Notes: generated by a model from the letters alone, not told the origin. A stretch of 27,545 nt of DNA from an uncultured Desulfuromonadales bacterium (GCA_947259685.1 CAMYNC010000074.1:1-27545); one strand, 5' to 3'; shown: positions 8,869 to 16,823, numbered from the stretch's first letter. Made by a program: numbers and translations.

Positions 8869-9978
8869 ATGGCGGAACAACAAAATCGATACTTTATTAT
8901 CACCACGCCCGGTTTTGAGACGATATGTTTGCAGGAACTGGCTGATCTAAAAATCTCAGGGAAGATTCAAGGCCGCGGCGGAGTTGAATTTTCCGGTGGT
9001 TTGTCTGAACTTTATCAGGCCAACCTCTGGTTGCGCAGTGTCTCACGGATTCTGGTCCGTCTGGGCGAAGTGACTGCACGCGATTTTCCGACCCTGTTCA
9101 AGCGTTTGGTGCGGCTGCCATGGGGGCGTTTTGTCAAGCCCGGCGCCAACTGTGAAATACGGGTGGTCTGTCACCGTTCACGGCTGAATCATAGTGGTCG
9201 TGTCGCAGAAACCGCTGCGGATGCGATTGCCAAAGCGCTGGGGGTAGCTGCCTGTCCAGAAGGGGAGAAACAGCGGATCTTTATTCGCCTGGAGGACGAT
9301 CGTTGCCAGATCTCGATTGACAGCTCTGGTGAACTGCTTCACCGGCGTGGCTACCGACGCGCCAAGGTGACCGCGCCCTTACGTGAAAACCTGGCGGCAG
9401 GGGCCTTGTTGGCTCTCAGCTACGATGGCACCCGGCCTCTGGTTGATGCCATGACCGGGTCGGGAACCTTTGCCATCGAAGCAGCGCTGATTGCCGTTCG
9501 GCAAGCCCCGGGGTTGGAGCGAGAATTTGCATTTATGCGCTGGCCCAAGTATCGCCCGGGGCTCTGGCGGCAGCTCTGCCAGGAGGCCAGAGCGCAGCAG
9601 TTAGCAGTGCCGGACCTGGCAATTACCGCAGTCGATAATAACCCCCAAGCAATTGACGCCGCCCGGCAGAATGCCGATGCTGCAGGCGTTGCTGAATTGA
9701 TCAACTTCAGCTGCCAGCCGATGCAACAGCTCACGGCCAATCCATTGCCAGGCCTGATCATCTGCAACCCGCCTTACGGTGAGCGGATCGGGCGAACCGC
9801 CGCACTGCGCAGCTTATATCGTTCTTTGGGGCAGGTATACCGCGAAGAATTTTCCGGCTGGGCTGGAGCACTGGTTTGCCCCGATGCCGAGCTGAGCCGA
9901 GCAGCGGGGATTGCTTTTGAGCCGCTGATCCGTTTCTCAAATGGCGGGATCCGCGTCGCGCTGCTGAAAAAGCCCTGA
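8869..9978 (+). CDS. THUMP-domain class I SAM-dependent RNA methyltransferase (RlmL N-terminal type)
   Basis: 369 residues; GGAGG precedes ATG 8869. Residues about 5-160 hold the ferredoxin-like and THUMP region (YFIITTPGFETICLQEL at the start, INVVCHRSRLNHSGRV-like segment later). The catalytic domain follows with SAM motif I at VDAMTGSGTFAIEAAL, the acidic motif AVDNNPQAI, and the motif IV NPPYGERIG near residue 300, which holds the target base in N2-guanine methyltransferases. In E. coli the equivalent half of RlmL methylates G2445 of 23S rRNA; there it is fused to RlmK, which is absent here. The exact target base is inferred from family. It is divergent from the cytochrome gene and may stand alone. 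Confidence 0.9.
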   Translation: MAEQQNRYFIITTPGFETICLQELADLKISGKIQGRGGVEFSGGLSELYQANLWLRSVSRILVRLGEVTARDFPTLFKRLVRLPWGRFVKPGANCEIRVVCHRSRLNHSGRVAETAADAIAKALGVAACPEGEKQRIFIRLEDDRCQISIDSSGELLHRRGYRRAKVTAPLRENLAAGALLALSYDGTRPLVDAMTGSGTFAIEAALIAVRQAPGLEREFAFMRWPKYRPGLWRQLCQEARAQQLAVPDLAITAVDNNPQAIDAARQNADAAGVAELINFSCQPMQQLTANPLPGLIICNPPYGERIGRTAALRSLYRSLGQVYREEFSGWAGALVCPDAELSRAAGIAFEPLIRFSNGGIRVALLKKP

Positions 9979-9985
9979 AAAGCGC

Positions 9986-10014
9986 TTGACTTCAGGATGG
10001 TTGACGGCTATAAA
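9986..10014 (+). promoter_or_regulatory. Strong sigma-70-like promoter of the rpsU remnant
   Basis: TTGACT (9986-9991) and TATAAA (10009-10014) are separated by exactly 17 bases. This starts only 8 bases past the methyltransferase stop codon and is among the best promoter matches in the window. Confidence 0.75.
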
Positions 10015-10071
10015 TTCAAGCTCTTGTGGCCAGTGGCTGCAAAGATTGATCAGAAAGCGGGGTGATTGTTC

Positions 10072-10187
10072 GTGGAAATCACTGTTGTCGACGGTAACGT
10101 CGAAAAAGCGATTAAAGTTCTCAAGCGTAAGCTGAGGCACAGCGTCGTCTGCGTAAGAAGATGCGTGCCATGAAGCGCTTCAGCTAA
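10072..10187 (+). pseudogene. rpsU: Ribosomal protein S21 gene with internal deletion and frameshift
   Basis: From GTG 10072 (GGGGTGA 6 bases upstream) the frame reads MEITVVDGNVEKAIKVLKRK and one more Leu, the standard N-terminus of bacterial S21. It then shifts into RHSVVCVRRCVP and stops at 10171-10173. In the +2 frame from 10134 the sequence reads EAQRRLRKKMRAMKRFS and stops at 10185-10187, the basic S21 C-terminus. S21 in this group has about 65 residues; the two pieces sum to 38. About 27 residues (the GLFRE..R+..FEKPS core) and roughly 80 bases are therefore missing, and the frames do not agree. GCTG at 10131-10134 may be the junction of a deletion between short repeats. Promoter, ribosome-binding site and terminator are intact. 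S21 sits in the 30S subunit and helps start translation; another copy must serve the cell if the break is real. Confidence 0.85.
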
Positions 10188-10208
10188 GTCGCTTGAAGAT
10201 GCACAGAT

Positions 10209-10243
10209 AAAAAGCCGATCCGGATTGCCGGGTCGGCTTTTTT
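10209..10243 (+). terminator. Rho-independent terminator of the rpsU remnant
   Basis: AAAAAGCCGATCCGG (10209-10223) pairs with CCGGGTCGGCTTTTT (10228-10242) around a four-base loop, ending in a run of T. It is a textbook terminator 22 bases after the ancestral stop codon. Confidence 0.92.
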
Positions 10244-10285
10244 CGTTGCTGTTTTCCCCTGGTGGAGAAGTATCTTCAAAGTCAA

Positions 10286-10309
10286 GGTCGCGGGGTCGCG
10301 GGGTCGCGG
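10286..10309. repeat. Three tandem copies of GGTCGCGG
   Basis: The 8-mer GGTCGCGG is repeated exactly three times at the left edge of the repeat-like intergenic block. Confidence 0.8.
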
Positions 10310-10512
10310 CCCCACACGCCGCCTTACTCTTTTGCTTCGCGGCAAAAGAGTAAGCAGAAAAACGCGCCCGACCTCCTTGCCCTTCGGGTTCCCTCTGTTC
10401 CATTACGCTTTGCAGCTCGGAAAAAAACTCGCCTGCGGCTCAAACATTTTTCCTCGAATTCCTGCAAATCTCCATTGCACTCCGGCTGCGTCACACGGGG
10501 ATATTCGTTGAG
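10310..10512. repeat. Palindromic dispersed-repeat-like intergenic element
   Basis: There is no credible gene between 10244 and 10521. The block opens with a perfect 12-bp inverted repeat, TTACTCTTTTGC (10324-10335) and GCAAAAGAGTAA (10342-10353). A run of small GC hairpin motifs follows, including CCCTTCGGG near 10380 and GCCTGCGGC near 10430. Sequence of this style (an AAAGAGTAAG-type palindrome, then CTTCGGGTTCCC and AACTCGCC..CGGCTCAAAC phrases) recurs as scattered intergenic sequence in many proteobacterial genomes, as I remember it; that is recall, not a search. Open frames across it are rich in Arg, Ser and Lys and lack ribosome-binding sites. Confidence 0.5.
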
Positions 10513-10521
10513 CACGGCACG

Positions 10522-10553
10522 AAAAAACGGGCAATCTCTTTCGAGAGTGCCCG
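10522..10553 (-). terminator. Rho-independent terminator of gap
   Basis: On the minus strand CGGGCACTCTC and GAGATTGCCCG form a stem with one mismatch around a GAAA-type tetraloop, followed by six T residues (AAAAAA at 10522-10527 on the plus strand). It lies about 30 bases after the gap stop codon. Confidence 0.9.
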
Positions 10554-10582
10554 CTTCATGGTTTTAACAAACTCAGACCGAC

Positions 10583-12025
10583 TTACTTCGGCCAGTGATC
10601 CAGCTTCAGTCCGGAGATCTGTTCGACAATCCGCACCACCTGGTAGCTGTAACCGTACTCGTTATCGTACCAGAGGTAGAGCACGCAGCGGTTGCCCTGG
10701 ACGATGGTGGCCAGAGAATCAACCACCCCGGCGTAACGGGAGCCGACCATGTCGGTGGAGACCGCCTCGGGGGAGTTGGTGTAGTCGATCTGATCCTGCA
10801 GCGGTGAGTTTAAAGACATCTCACGCAGGTAGGTGTTCAACTCTTCAACGCTGGTTTCCGTGCTCAGGGTCAGGTTGAGAATCGCCAGCGACACGTTCGG
10901 CGTCGGTACGCGAATTGCGTTACCGGTCAGTTTTCCGGCCAGTTCCGGCAGGGCTTTGGCAACCGCCTTGGCGGCACCGGTCTCAGTGATAACCATGTTC
11001 AGCGGGGCACTGCGGCCGCGGCGCTCTTTGTTGTGGTAGTTGTCGATCAGGTTCTGGTCGTTGGTGTAGCTGTGGCAGGTTTCGACGTGGCCCGCTTCGA
11101 TGCCGAACTTGTCATTGACCGCCTTGAGGGTCGGCACGATGGCATTGGTGGTGCAACTGGCAGCGGAAAGAATATCTTCTGTCCCACTGATGGTAGTGTG
11201 GTTGACGCCATAAACGAGGTTGGGGATATCACCCTTGCCCGGCGCGGTCAAAAGAACCTGGGACGCGCCTTTGGCTTTGAGGTGGCGACCCAGCCCTTCG
11301 CGGTCGCGCCATTTGCCGGTATTGTCGATGACGATGGCGTTGCTGATGCCGTATTGGCTGTAATCGACATTTTCCGGGGCATCAGCATAGATGATGCGGA
11401 TCATGTTGCCATTGGCGATAATCGCGTTTTCCTTTTCGTCAACCCGAATGGTTCCTTCGAAGTGGCCGTGAATCGAGTCGCGCCGCAGCAGGCTGGCGCG
11501 CTTGGCCAGGTCATCATCACTCCCCTTACGAACCACAGCGGCCCGCAGGCGCAGCTTGCAACCACCACCGGCCTGGTCGATCATAATACGGGCCAGCAGA
11601 CGACCGATCCGGCCGAAACCGTAAAGAACCACATCGCGAGGTTCGTTGAGCTGCTGGCTCTTCCCAGTGTTCAGCTCTTTAAGCTGCTCGGCGACAAATG
11701 TCTCGATATCGCCGCCGCCTTGTTCTTTATAACGCAGGGCGAGACGGGCCAGGTCTACTTTGCCGGGAGCCAGGTCCATCTTGACCATTGCTTTCAGCAG
11801 CGGGAAGGTATCCTTGACCCAGATTTCCCGGCTGATGATCTGCCGGGCAAAGCGGTGGCAGCGCAGGATGTCGATGGTCGATTGGTGGACCAGGGTGCGG
11901 TCAAAGATCGTACAGATCACTTCACGGTCGCGGTAGAGCTGACCGATCAGCGGGATCATCGCTTCAGCAATTTCTTCACGTTCTTGCCAATCTTTGAAAT
12001 ACTCATTGGTCTTTTTATCAACCAT
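10583..12025 (-). CDS. gap: Long-form glyceraldehyde-3-phosphate dehydrogenase
   Basis: It interconverts glyceraldehyde 3-phosphate and 1,3-bisphosphoglycerate with NAD(P). The ATG at 12025 is preferred (AAAGG upstream; in-frame residues further upstream look like leader DNA), giving 480 residues. Residues 1-130 are an extra helical N-terminal domain absent from the usual 330-residue enzyme. The Rossmann motif YGFGRIGRLLAR starts near 135, the catalytic Cys is at 291 in SAASCTTN, and the partner His is at about 318 in CHSYT. The tail has the typical WYDNEYGYS. Similar long forms occur in Vibrio, Shewanella, Bacteroidetes and Geobacter relatives. The enzyme faces fba across a shared promoter region, so both probably serve gluconeogenesis or glycolysis together. 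Direction and cofactor preference are not decided by the sequence. Confidence 0.95.
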   Translation of the reverse strand: MVDKKTNEYFKDWQEREEIAEAMIPLIGQLYRDREVICTIFDRTLVHQSTIDILRCHRFARQIISREIWVKDTFPLLKAMVKMDLAPGKVDLARLALRYKEQGGGDIETFVAEQLKELNTGKSQQLNEPRDVVLYGFGRIGRLLARIMIDQAGGGCKLRLRAAVVRKGSDDDLAKRASLLRRDSIHGHFEGTIRVDEKENAIIANGNMIRIIYADAPENVDYSQYGISNAIVIDNTGKWRDREGLGRHLKAKGASQVLLTAPGKGDIPNLVYGVNHTTISGTEDILSAASCTTNAIVPTLKAVNDKFGIEAGHVETCHSYTNDQNLIDNYHNKERRGRSAPLNMVITETGAAKAVAKALPELAGKLTGNAIRVPTPNVSLAILNLTLSTETSVEELNTYLREMSLNSPLQDQIDYTNSPEAVSTDMVGSRYAGVVDSLATIVQGNRCVLYLWYDNEYGYSYQVVRIVEQISGLKLDHWPK

Positions 12026-12096
12026 GTCAAACGAACCTTTCGCTGCAGTTAAAAAATACCCAGGGAACGTACAAACTCTAAACAAAAAGCGCGCAA

Positions 12097-12125
12097 ATAC
12101 TAATCGAAGTTATAGTCGATTGCAA
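12097..12125 (-). promoter_or_regulatory. Predicted gap promoter (shares its -35 box with fba)
   Basis: Read on the minus strand, TTGCAA (12120-12125) and TAGTAT (12097-12102) are 17 bases apart. The gap start codon lies about 70 bases further on. Confidence 0.55.
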
Positions 12126-12148
12126 CCGTCAAAGCCCTAAAGTATAAG
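12120..12148 (+). promoter_or_regulatory. Predicted fba promoter (shares its -35 box with gap)
   Basis: TTGCAA (12120-12125) and TATAAG (12143-12148) are 17 bases apart. TTGCAA is its own reverse complement, so the same six bases can serve both divergent promoters. Confidence 0.55.
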
Positions 12149-12288
12149 AAAAATGGCTGCCAGACAATCCTGTTACTGGACAATCGGATAGTGGGTTGTA
12201 ATAATAGCGCGGTTGTCCCAAAAGACATCGCTTGAAAGTTACTTTTCTTAAGCGCACCTATTCAAACTCCTAAGGAGGACGTATACCG

Positions 12289-13269
12289 ATGAGCGACGCA
12301 GTCAGTTACAAGGATCTGGGATTGGTCAATTCGAAAGAACTGTTCCGCAAGGCGGTCGATGGCGGTTACGCCATCCCCGCCTACAATTTTAACAATCTTG
12401 AACAGTTGCAGGCGATCGTGACCGCCTGTGCGGAAACCAGATCGCCCGTGATCATTCAGGTCAGCAAAGGGGCGCGTAACTACGCCAACGAGACGATGCT
12501 GCGTTTTATGGCCATGGGAGCGGTCGCTATGGCCAAAGAGCTGGGTGCTGATCTTCCGATCGTTTTGCATCTTGATCATGGCGATTCTTTCGAACTCTGC
12601 AAGAGTTGCATTGACTCCGGGTTCTCCTCGGTGATGATTGATGGCTCGCACCTGCCTTATGAGGAAAATGTCGCGCTGACCAAGCAGGTTGTGGAGTACG
12701 CCCATGCTCATGGTGTGACCGTCGAAGGTGAGTTAGGGGTGCTGGCCGGGATTGAAGATGAGGTGGTGGCTGAGGAGTCGACCTACACCCAGCCGGATGA
12801 AGTTGAAGATTTCGTCAAGAAAACTGGCGTCGATTCTCTGGCGATCTCCATCGGTACCAGCCATGGCGCCTATAAATTCAAATTGAAGGAAGGGGAGTCG
12901 GTTCCTCCTTTACGGTTCGATATCCTCGAAGAGTGTGAAAAACGCATCCCGGGTTTCCCGATCGTTCTGCATGGTGCTTCGAGTGTCGTCCCGGAATATG
13001 TCGCCCTGATCAACAAGTACGGTGGCAAGATGGATGGCGCTGTTGGTGTGCCGGAGGACCAACTGCGTAAAGCCGCGGCCAGTGCGGTGTGTAAAATCAA
13101 CATCGATTCCGACGGCCGTCTGGCAGTGACAGCGAAGGTCCGTGAATACCTCGCCAATGATCCGGGCGAGTTTGATCCGCGTAAATATCTTGGCGCGGCG
13201 CGTCAAGAATTGATCAAGCTGATTAAACATAAGAACGAAGCTGTGCTGGGCAGTGCCGGTAAGGCGTAA
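12289..13269 (+). CDS. fba: Class II fructose-bisphosphate aldolase
   Basis: It cleaves or forms fructose 1,6-bisphosphate from dihydroxyacetone phosphate and glyceraldehyde 3-phosphate, using a metal ion. AAGGAGG lies about 10 bases before ATG 12289; length is 326 residues. Class II marks are the LHLDHGDS motif with Asp96 and His97, EGELGVLAG near 147, the metal-binding His192 in GTSHGAYK, and His228 in VLHGASS. The protein has the longer 'Fba/TagD-like' loop with NIDSDGRLA near the C-terminus. No Lys-based class I motif is present. It is divergent from gap across 263 bases and ends at its own terminator, so it is probably a single-gene transcript co-controlled with gap. Confidence 0.97.
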   Translation: MSDAVSYKDLGLVNSKELFRKAVDGGYAIPAYNFNNLEQLQAIVTACAETRSPVIIQVSKGARNYANETMLRFMAMGAVAMAKELGADLPIVLHLDHGDSFELCKSCIDSGFSSVMIDGSHLPYEENVALTKQVVEYAHAHGVTVEGELGVLAGIEDEVVAEESTYTQPDEVEDFVKKTGVDSLAISIGTSHGAYKFKLKEGESVPPLRFDILEECEKRIPGFPIVLHGASSVVPEYVALINKYGGKMDGAVGVPEDQLRKAAASAVCKINIDSDGRLAVTAKVREYLANDPGEFDPRKYLGAARQELIKLIKHKNEAVLGSAGKA

Positions 13270-13289
13270 CCCTGCTTGAACGGATAAAT

Positions 13290-13324
13290 AAAAGGCCACT
13301 TCATGCTCGCTGAAGTGGCCTTTT
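13290..13324. terminator. Bidirectional terminator between fba and the ChaN-like gene
   Basis: AAAAGGCCACTTCA (13290-13303) pairs perfectly with TGAAGTGGCCTTTT (13311-13324) around a 7-base loop. A and T ends on both sides allow it to act on both converging genes. Confidence 0.92.
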
Positions 13325-13350
13325 GAGTAAGTAAGTGACAATTGTTGGAA

Positions 13351-14592
13351 TTATTTATCGCCGTGTTTCATCCCCTGGTGGGACGGCTCTTTTTCAGTGA
13401 ATTCGACCGGCAGGCTGAGGGTTTCTTCCCCGCGTTTCAAGGTTAGCTCTATCTTCGCGCCGACCGTTTTTTGGTTCAACTCATAAATCAGATCAAAGGG
13501 TTCTTTCAGTTCGATGTTGCCATCGAGCAAGGTCAGCAGGTCATTCTTCTGCAGTCCTGCGATTTCGGCGACCGAGCCGGGCAGAACGCCTTTGATTTCC
13601 AGTCCGCCCTCAGCAGCTTCGATCATCACTCCCAACTTGACTCCCGGGGTTTCCAACTCTTCGTATTTGGTGAAGGTGACGAAGTCATAGGCTGGCATGG
13701 GAAACTGCGGCATCTGCACATTCATCTGTTGGTGCTGCTTGCTGACCGGAATCTCAATTTCCCGCGAACCGACCAACAGGTAGCTGGCGGGGATGCGCCG
13801 GAACATCCGGCGGGGAATGCCGTAGCCGTAGCGGACATGGTTGCCGCCGGCCACCACCACCACCTGACGATCCTTGCCCGCATCACTTAGCAGGTAGCTG
13901 GCGAGGTTTTCTGCCATGGTTTCATCCCAGAGGGTCTGCACCCGCTGGAACCCATCAGCCGCCGCTCCGCCCATCTGATGCCCGGAATAGAATGCTTTGG
14001 TGGCTGCCATTTGGTAAGGATCATCGACCATTTGGGGCAATTGCTGGCGTTCTTCGTCGGTAAGCTTTTCGAGCGGGTTCATGCCGACTTTACGTTGCAG
14101 GCTCTTGTCGATATTCAGTGCAATGATCGGAATTTGTTGGTCGCGGCAATACACCAGCAGTTCGCGGTAGAGGGCGAAATTCATCTTCCAGGTGTTATAC
14201 CAATCGGCTTCTTTAAGAAATTCCTTCTCGGTCAGGTCTCCTGCCACCCAGCGGTCGAGCACCGGTTGCTGGGCCGGGGTAAACATTTCCATCGCCAGGC
14301 TGGTTTTTCCCGGATTGCGCTTTTCCAGTGCTTGCAAAATTTCCAGCTGCAGGCGATGTGAGGCGGGATTGTCGTGTGTTTCACCGACGAAAACTACCTG
14401 GACCCGAGCCGCTTGGTCGAATAGCGCCTGCTGGTCAACATAGACGCCGGTTGGCAGGTGGTAAATGTCGCCGAGTTGGGGTTCACGCTCGGGAGGATAA
14501 GGGTTCTCCGGATCGCCCAGGTGGACGTGACCGGGTTGACAGGCAGCCAAAAGCATCAGTACAGCAAAAAGTGCCAGGTGTCTAAGTAGCAT
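13351..14592 (-). CDS. ChaN-family haem-binding-type lipoprotein with PDZ domain
   Basis: 413 residues from ATG 14592, which follows GGGGGAG closely; an in-frame ATG at 14604 would add four residues. The first 18 residues are a lipoprotein signal with lipobox LAAC, so it is membrane-anchored. The core has the Cofac_haem_bdg_2/ChaN/EreA-type motifs: VVFVGETHDNPASH near 70, SLAMEMF, a DWYNTWKMNFALYREL segment and VVVVAGGNHVRYGYGIP. The C-terminal part (about 310-400) is a PDZ domain with LGVMIE, VLPGSVAEIAGLQKNDLLTLLDG. ChaN binds haem and is linked to iron uptake in Campylobacter; the role here is not known. It begins about 20 bases after speD, so the two are probably co-transcribed. In a cytochrome-rich cell a haem-handling role is plausible but unproven. 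Confidence 0.85.
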   Translation of the reverse strand: MLLRHLALFAVLMLLAACQPGHVHLGDPENPYPPEREPQLGDIYHLPTGVYVDQQALFDQAARVQVVFVGETHDNPASHRLQLEILQALEKRNPGKTSLAMEMFTPAQQPVLDRWVAGDLTEKEFLKEADWYNTWKMNFALYRELLVYCRDQQIPIIALNIDKSLQRKVGMNPLEKLTDEERQQLPQMVDDPYQMAATKAFYSGHQMGGAAADGFQRVQTLWDETMAENLASYLLSDAGKDRQVVVVAGGNHVRYGYGIPRRMFRRIPASYLLVGSREIEIPVSKQHQQMNVQMPQFPMPAYDFVTFTKYEELETPGVKLGVMIEAAEGGLEIKGVLPGSVAEIAGLQKNDLLTLLDGNIELKEPFDLIYELNQKTVGAKIELTLKRGEETLSLPVEFTEKEPSHQGMKHGDK

Positions 14593-14611
14593 GAGCTCCC
14601 CCATAGAAGGT

Positions 14612-15400
14612 TTAGTAGATGTTTTTTGCGTAGAAAATCTCGGTCATCTCCTGCTCGAGGATTTTTTTCACCTTGTCCCGTTCGGTGTCTGACAAGTCTG
14701 CGTAAGTGGTCGAGAACAGATAGTTGTTGAGATCGAAATCTTTCAGCAACATCTTGGTGTGGAACAGGTTCTCCTGGAAAATGTTGATATCGACGCACTG
14801 ATAATTGTCCCGGATACTTTTTTGAATATACTGCTGAATCGAGTGGATCCGGTGGTCGATATAGTGTTTTTTGCCGCGGACATCGCGAGTGAAGCCGCGG
14901 ACCTTGTAATCCAGCAGGACAATATCCGATTCGAAGGAGCTGATCAGGTGGTTGAGCGCCTTCAGCGGACTAATTTTACCACAGGTGGAAACATCGACAT
15001 CAACCCGAAAGGTAGAAATTCCAGATTTTGAATCGGTTTCCGGATAGGTGTGGATGCAGAGGTGGCTTTTGTCCAGGTGGGCCAAGACCTGTTCCGGCTT
15101 GGGGTCGACTGGCTCTTCGGCAATCAGGATGGTGACTGAGGCGCCCATCGGATCGTAGTCCTGGCTGGAGATGTTGAGAATGTTGGCCCCGATGATTTCC
15201 GTCACCTCGGTCAGGATTCGGGTCAGCCGGTCGGCATTATATTCTTCGTCGATATATTCCAGGTATTCCTTGCGCGCTTCGGGACGCCGCGCATAACAGA
15301 TATCATAGATGTTGAAGGAAAGACTTTTGGTGAGATTGTTGAATCCACGTAGCTTAATTTTCGGCCGGCGGCGGGGGCGAATCGGTTTTTTCGGGCTCAT
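14612..15400 (-). CDS. speD: S-adenosylmethionine decarboxylase proenzyme (class 1A)
   Basis: The enzyme makes decarboxylated SAM, the aminopropyl donor for spermidine. ATG 15400 has AGGAG 10 bases upstream; an in-frame TTG at 15409 is too close to that site. The result is 262 residues, like E. coli SpeD (264). The self-cleavage site is Lys111-Ser112 in [13 protein letters not shown]; Ser112 becomes the pyruvoyl cofactor. Cys140 in STCGKISPL matches the catalytic Cys140 of the E. coli enzyme at the same number. The N-terminus is unusually basic ([13 protein letters not shown]). It lies 96 bases after thiC and is followed by the ChaN-like gene. No spermidine synthase gene is in view. Confidence 0.95.
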   Translation of the reverse strand: MSPKKPIRPRRRPKIKLRGFNNLTKSLSFNIYDICYARRPEARKEYLEYIDEEYNADRLTRILTEVTEIIGANILNISSQDYDPMGASVTILIAEEPVDPKPEQVLAHLDKSHLCIHTYPETDSKSGISTFRVDVDVSTCGKISPLKALNHLISSFESDIVLLDYKVRGFTRDVRGKKHYIDHRIHSIQQYIQKSIRDNYQCVDINIFQENLFHTKMLLKDFDLNNYLFSTTYADLSDTERDKVKKILEQEMTEIFYAKNIY

Positions 15401-15417
15401 CGGCAGCAATCTCCTGA

Positions 15418-15445
15418 ACGGTACCGGACCTGGGCCCGGTACCGT
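15418..15445 (-). promoter_or_regulatory. 10-bp inverted repeat just upstream of the speD ribosome-binding site
   Basis: ACGGTACCGG (15418-15427) and CCGGTACCGT (15436-15445) are perfect arms around an 8-base loop. The hairpin ends two bases before the speD AGGAG. There is no T run, so it is not a terminator; it could affect mRNA stability or translation of speD. Confidence 0.5.
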
Positions 15446-15496
15446 AATAACTGCTTTTCAGACAGAAGAAAAGGGCCGATTATACGGTTCCAAAAA

Positions 15497-16801
15497 TCAA
15501 CCGGCAACAGCTTTTTTGCCGCTGCGTTCGTTCATGACTTTGTAGGCACACAAGGCTCCGCACATGGTGCAGGCGCCGTGTTCTTCGTCAACCCCCGATT
15601 CGGCACGCAGGCGGCGGGCCTTGCCTGGATCGATCGCCAACTTGAACTGGCCTTCCCAATCGAGTTCTTTGCGGCAGCGAGCCATGGCGTTATCTTTTTC
15701 GATGGCACCCGGCACACCTTTGACGATATCTGCGGCATGGGCGGCGATCCGCACGGCCATGACGCCTTCGTGGACATCTTCGACGGTGGGCAGGCGCAAA
15801 TGCTCGCTGGGGGTAACGTAGCAGAGGAAGTCGGCGCCGGCCGCGGCGGCGACGGTGCCCCCGATAGCTGAGGTAATATGGTCGTAGCCGGGGGCAATAT
15901 CGGTAACCAATGGGCCGAGGACATAAAAAGGTGCGCCATGGCAGAGCCGCTTTTGCAGCTTGATGTTCGCTTCGATCTGGTTCAGCGGGACATGACCAGG
16001 GCCTTCGATCATCACCTGGATGCCTGCCTCCTGAGCTCGCTGGGTCAGTTCGCCGAGCAGGATCAGCTCATGAATCTGAGCGCGATCGGTGGCATCGGCC
16101 AGACAGCCGGGCCGGAAGCCGTCGCCAAGGGAGAGGACAGCATCGTAGGGGCGGACGATTTCGAGCAACCGGTCGAAATGTTCAAACAGCGGGTTTTCAG
16201 CGTTATTGTGCAACATCCACTCGACGGTGAAAGAGCCACCGCGCGAGACCACTTCCATGATCCGGCCCTCTTGTTCCATCCGCTCGACTGTGCCACGGGT
16301 GACGCCACAATGGACGGTGATGAAGTCGACACCGTCTTCCAGGTGTTTTTCCACCCCGGCGAAAATGTCTTCAACGGTCATATCGACGATCGGCTTGCCC
16401 TGGTTCAGCACCGCATCGCAGGCCGCCTGATAAAGGGGCACGCTGCCAATGCAAAGATCAGTCTGGGAGATGATCGCTGCGCGGATTTCATCGATCGGGC
16501 CGCCGGTTGATAGATCCATGATTGCATCGGCGCCGGCAGCGGCAGCGACCTTGGCTTTTTCCAGCTCTTTGTCGATGCTGGTATCGTCAGAACTGGTCCC
16601 GAGATTGGCGTTGGTTTTGGTGCGTAAGCCTTCCCCCACAGCCAGCGGTGGGGCGTTGGTATGCTTGTTGTTGCGACAGATGACGGCGGTTCCGGCTGCG
16701 ATCTTCTGGCGGAGGATTTCCGGGTCGATATTTTCAGTTGCGGCGGCCTGCCGCATCAGCTCACTCACCTGCCCGGCGCGGGCCATTTCCAACTGGGTCA
16801 T
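15497..16801 (-). CDS. thiC: Short-form phosphomethylpyrimidine synthase ThiC (BzaF paralogue not excluded)
   Basis: Radical-SAM enzyme that converts aminoimidazole ribotide to the HMP-P pyrimidine of thiamine. 434 residues, like the short archaeal/clostridial/Geobacter form and unlike the 630-residue E. coli form. AAGGA lies 9 bases before ATG 16801. It starts MTQLEMARAG, contains NANLGTS near 66, MDLSTGG near 95, SLGDGFRPG near 225 and EGPGHVPLNQI near 265, and ends with the iron-sulfur motif CTMCGALC, spaced CX2CX3C. The neighbouring thiED fusion supports the thiamine role. BzaF, which makes the B12 lower-ligand precursor from the same substrate, is a close paralogue found in this lineage; only a tree or site comparison would separate the two. 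No TPP or cobalamin riboswitch is visible upstream. Confidence 0.88.
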   Translation of the reverse strand: MTQLEMARAGQVSELMRQAAATENIDPEILRQKIAAGTAVICRNNKHTNAPPLAVGEGLRTKTNANLGTSSDDTSIDKELEKAKVAAAAGADAIMDLSTGGPIDEIRAAIISQTDLCIGSVPLYQAACDAVLNQGKPIVDMTVEDIFAGVEKHLEDGVDFITVHCGVTRGTVERMEQEGRIMEVVSRGGSFTVEWMLHNNAENPLFEHFDRLLEIVRPYDAVLSLGDGFRPGCLADATDRAQIHELILLGELTQRAQEAGIQVMIEGPGHVPLNQIEANIKLQKRLCHGAPFYVLGPLVTDIAPGYDHITSAIGGTVAAAAGADFLCYVTPSEHLRLPTVEDVHEGVMAVRIAAHAADIVKGVPGAIEKDNAMARCRKELDWEGQFKLAIDPGKARRLRAESGVDEEHGACTMCGALCAYKVMNERSGKKAVAG

Positions 16802-16823
16802 ACGAAACGTCCTTCAAATAAGA

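Noticed and set aside
10072..10187. Programmed frameshift in rpsU
   Set aside because: Shifting frames joins the two ends but cannot restore the missing central 27 or so residues, and no slippery run is present at the junction.
10262..10567. Open frames in both directions through the rpsU-gap gap
   Set aside because: Composition is that of translated repeat DNA (Ser/Arg/Lys-rich), with no ribosome-binding site and no family resemblance.
11033..12052. 339-residue open frame on the plus strand
   Set aside because: It is the mirror of the GAPDH gene; no motif is recognisable and GAPDH active-site residues are intact on the other strand.
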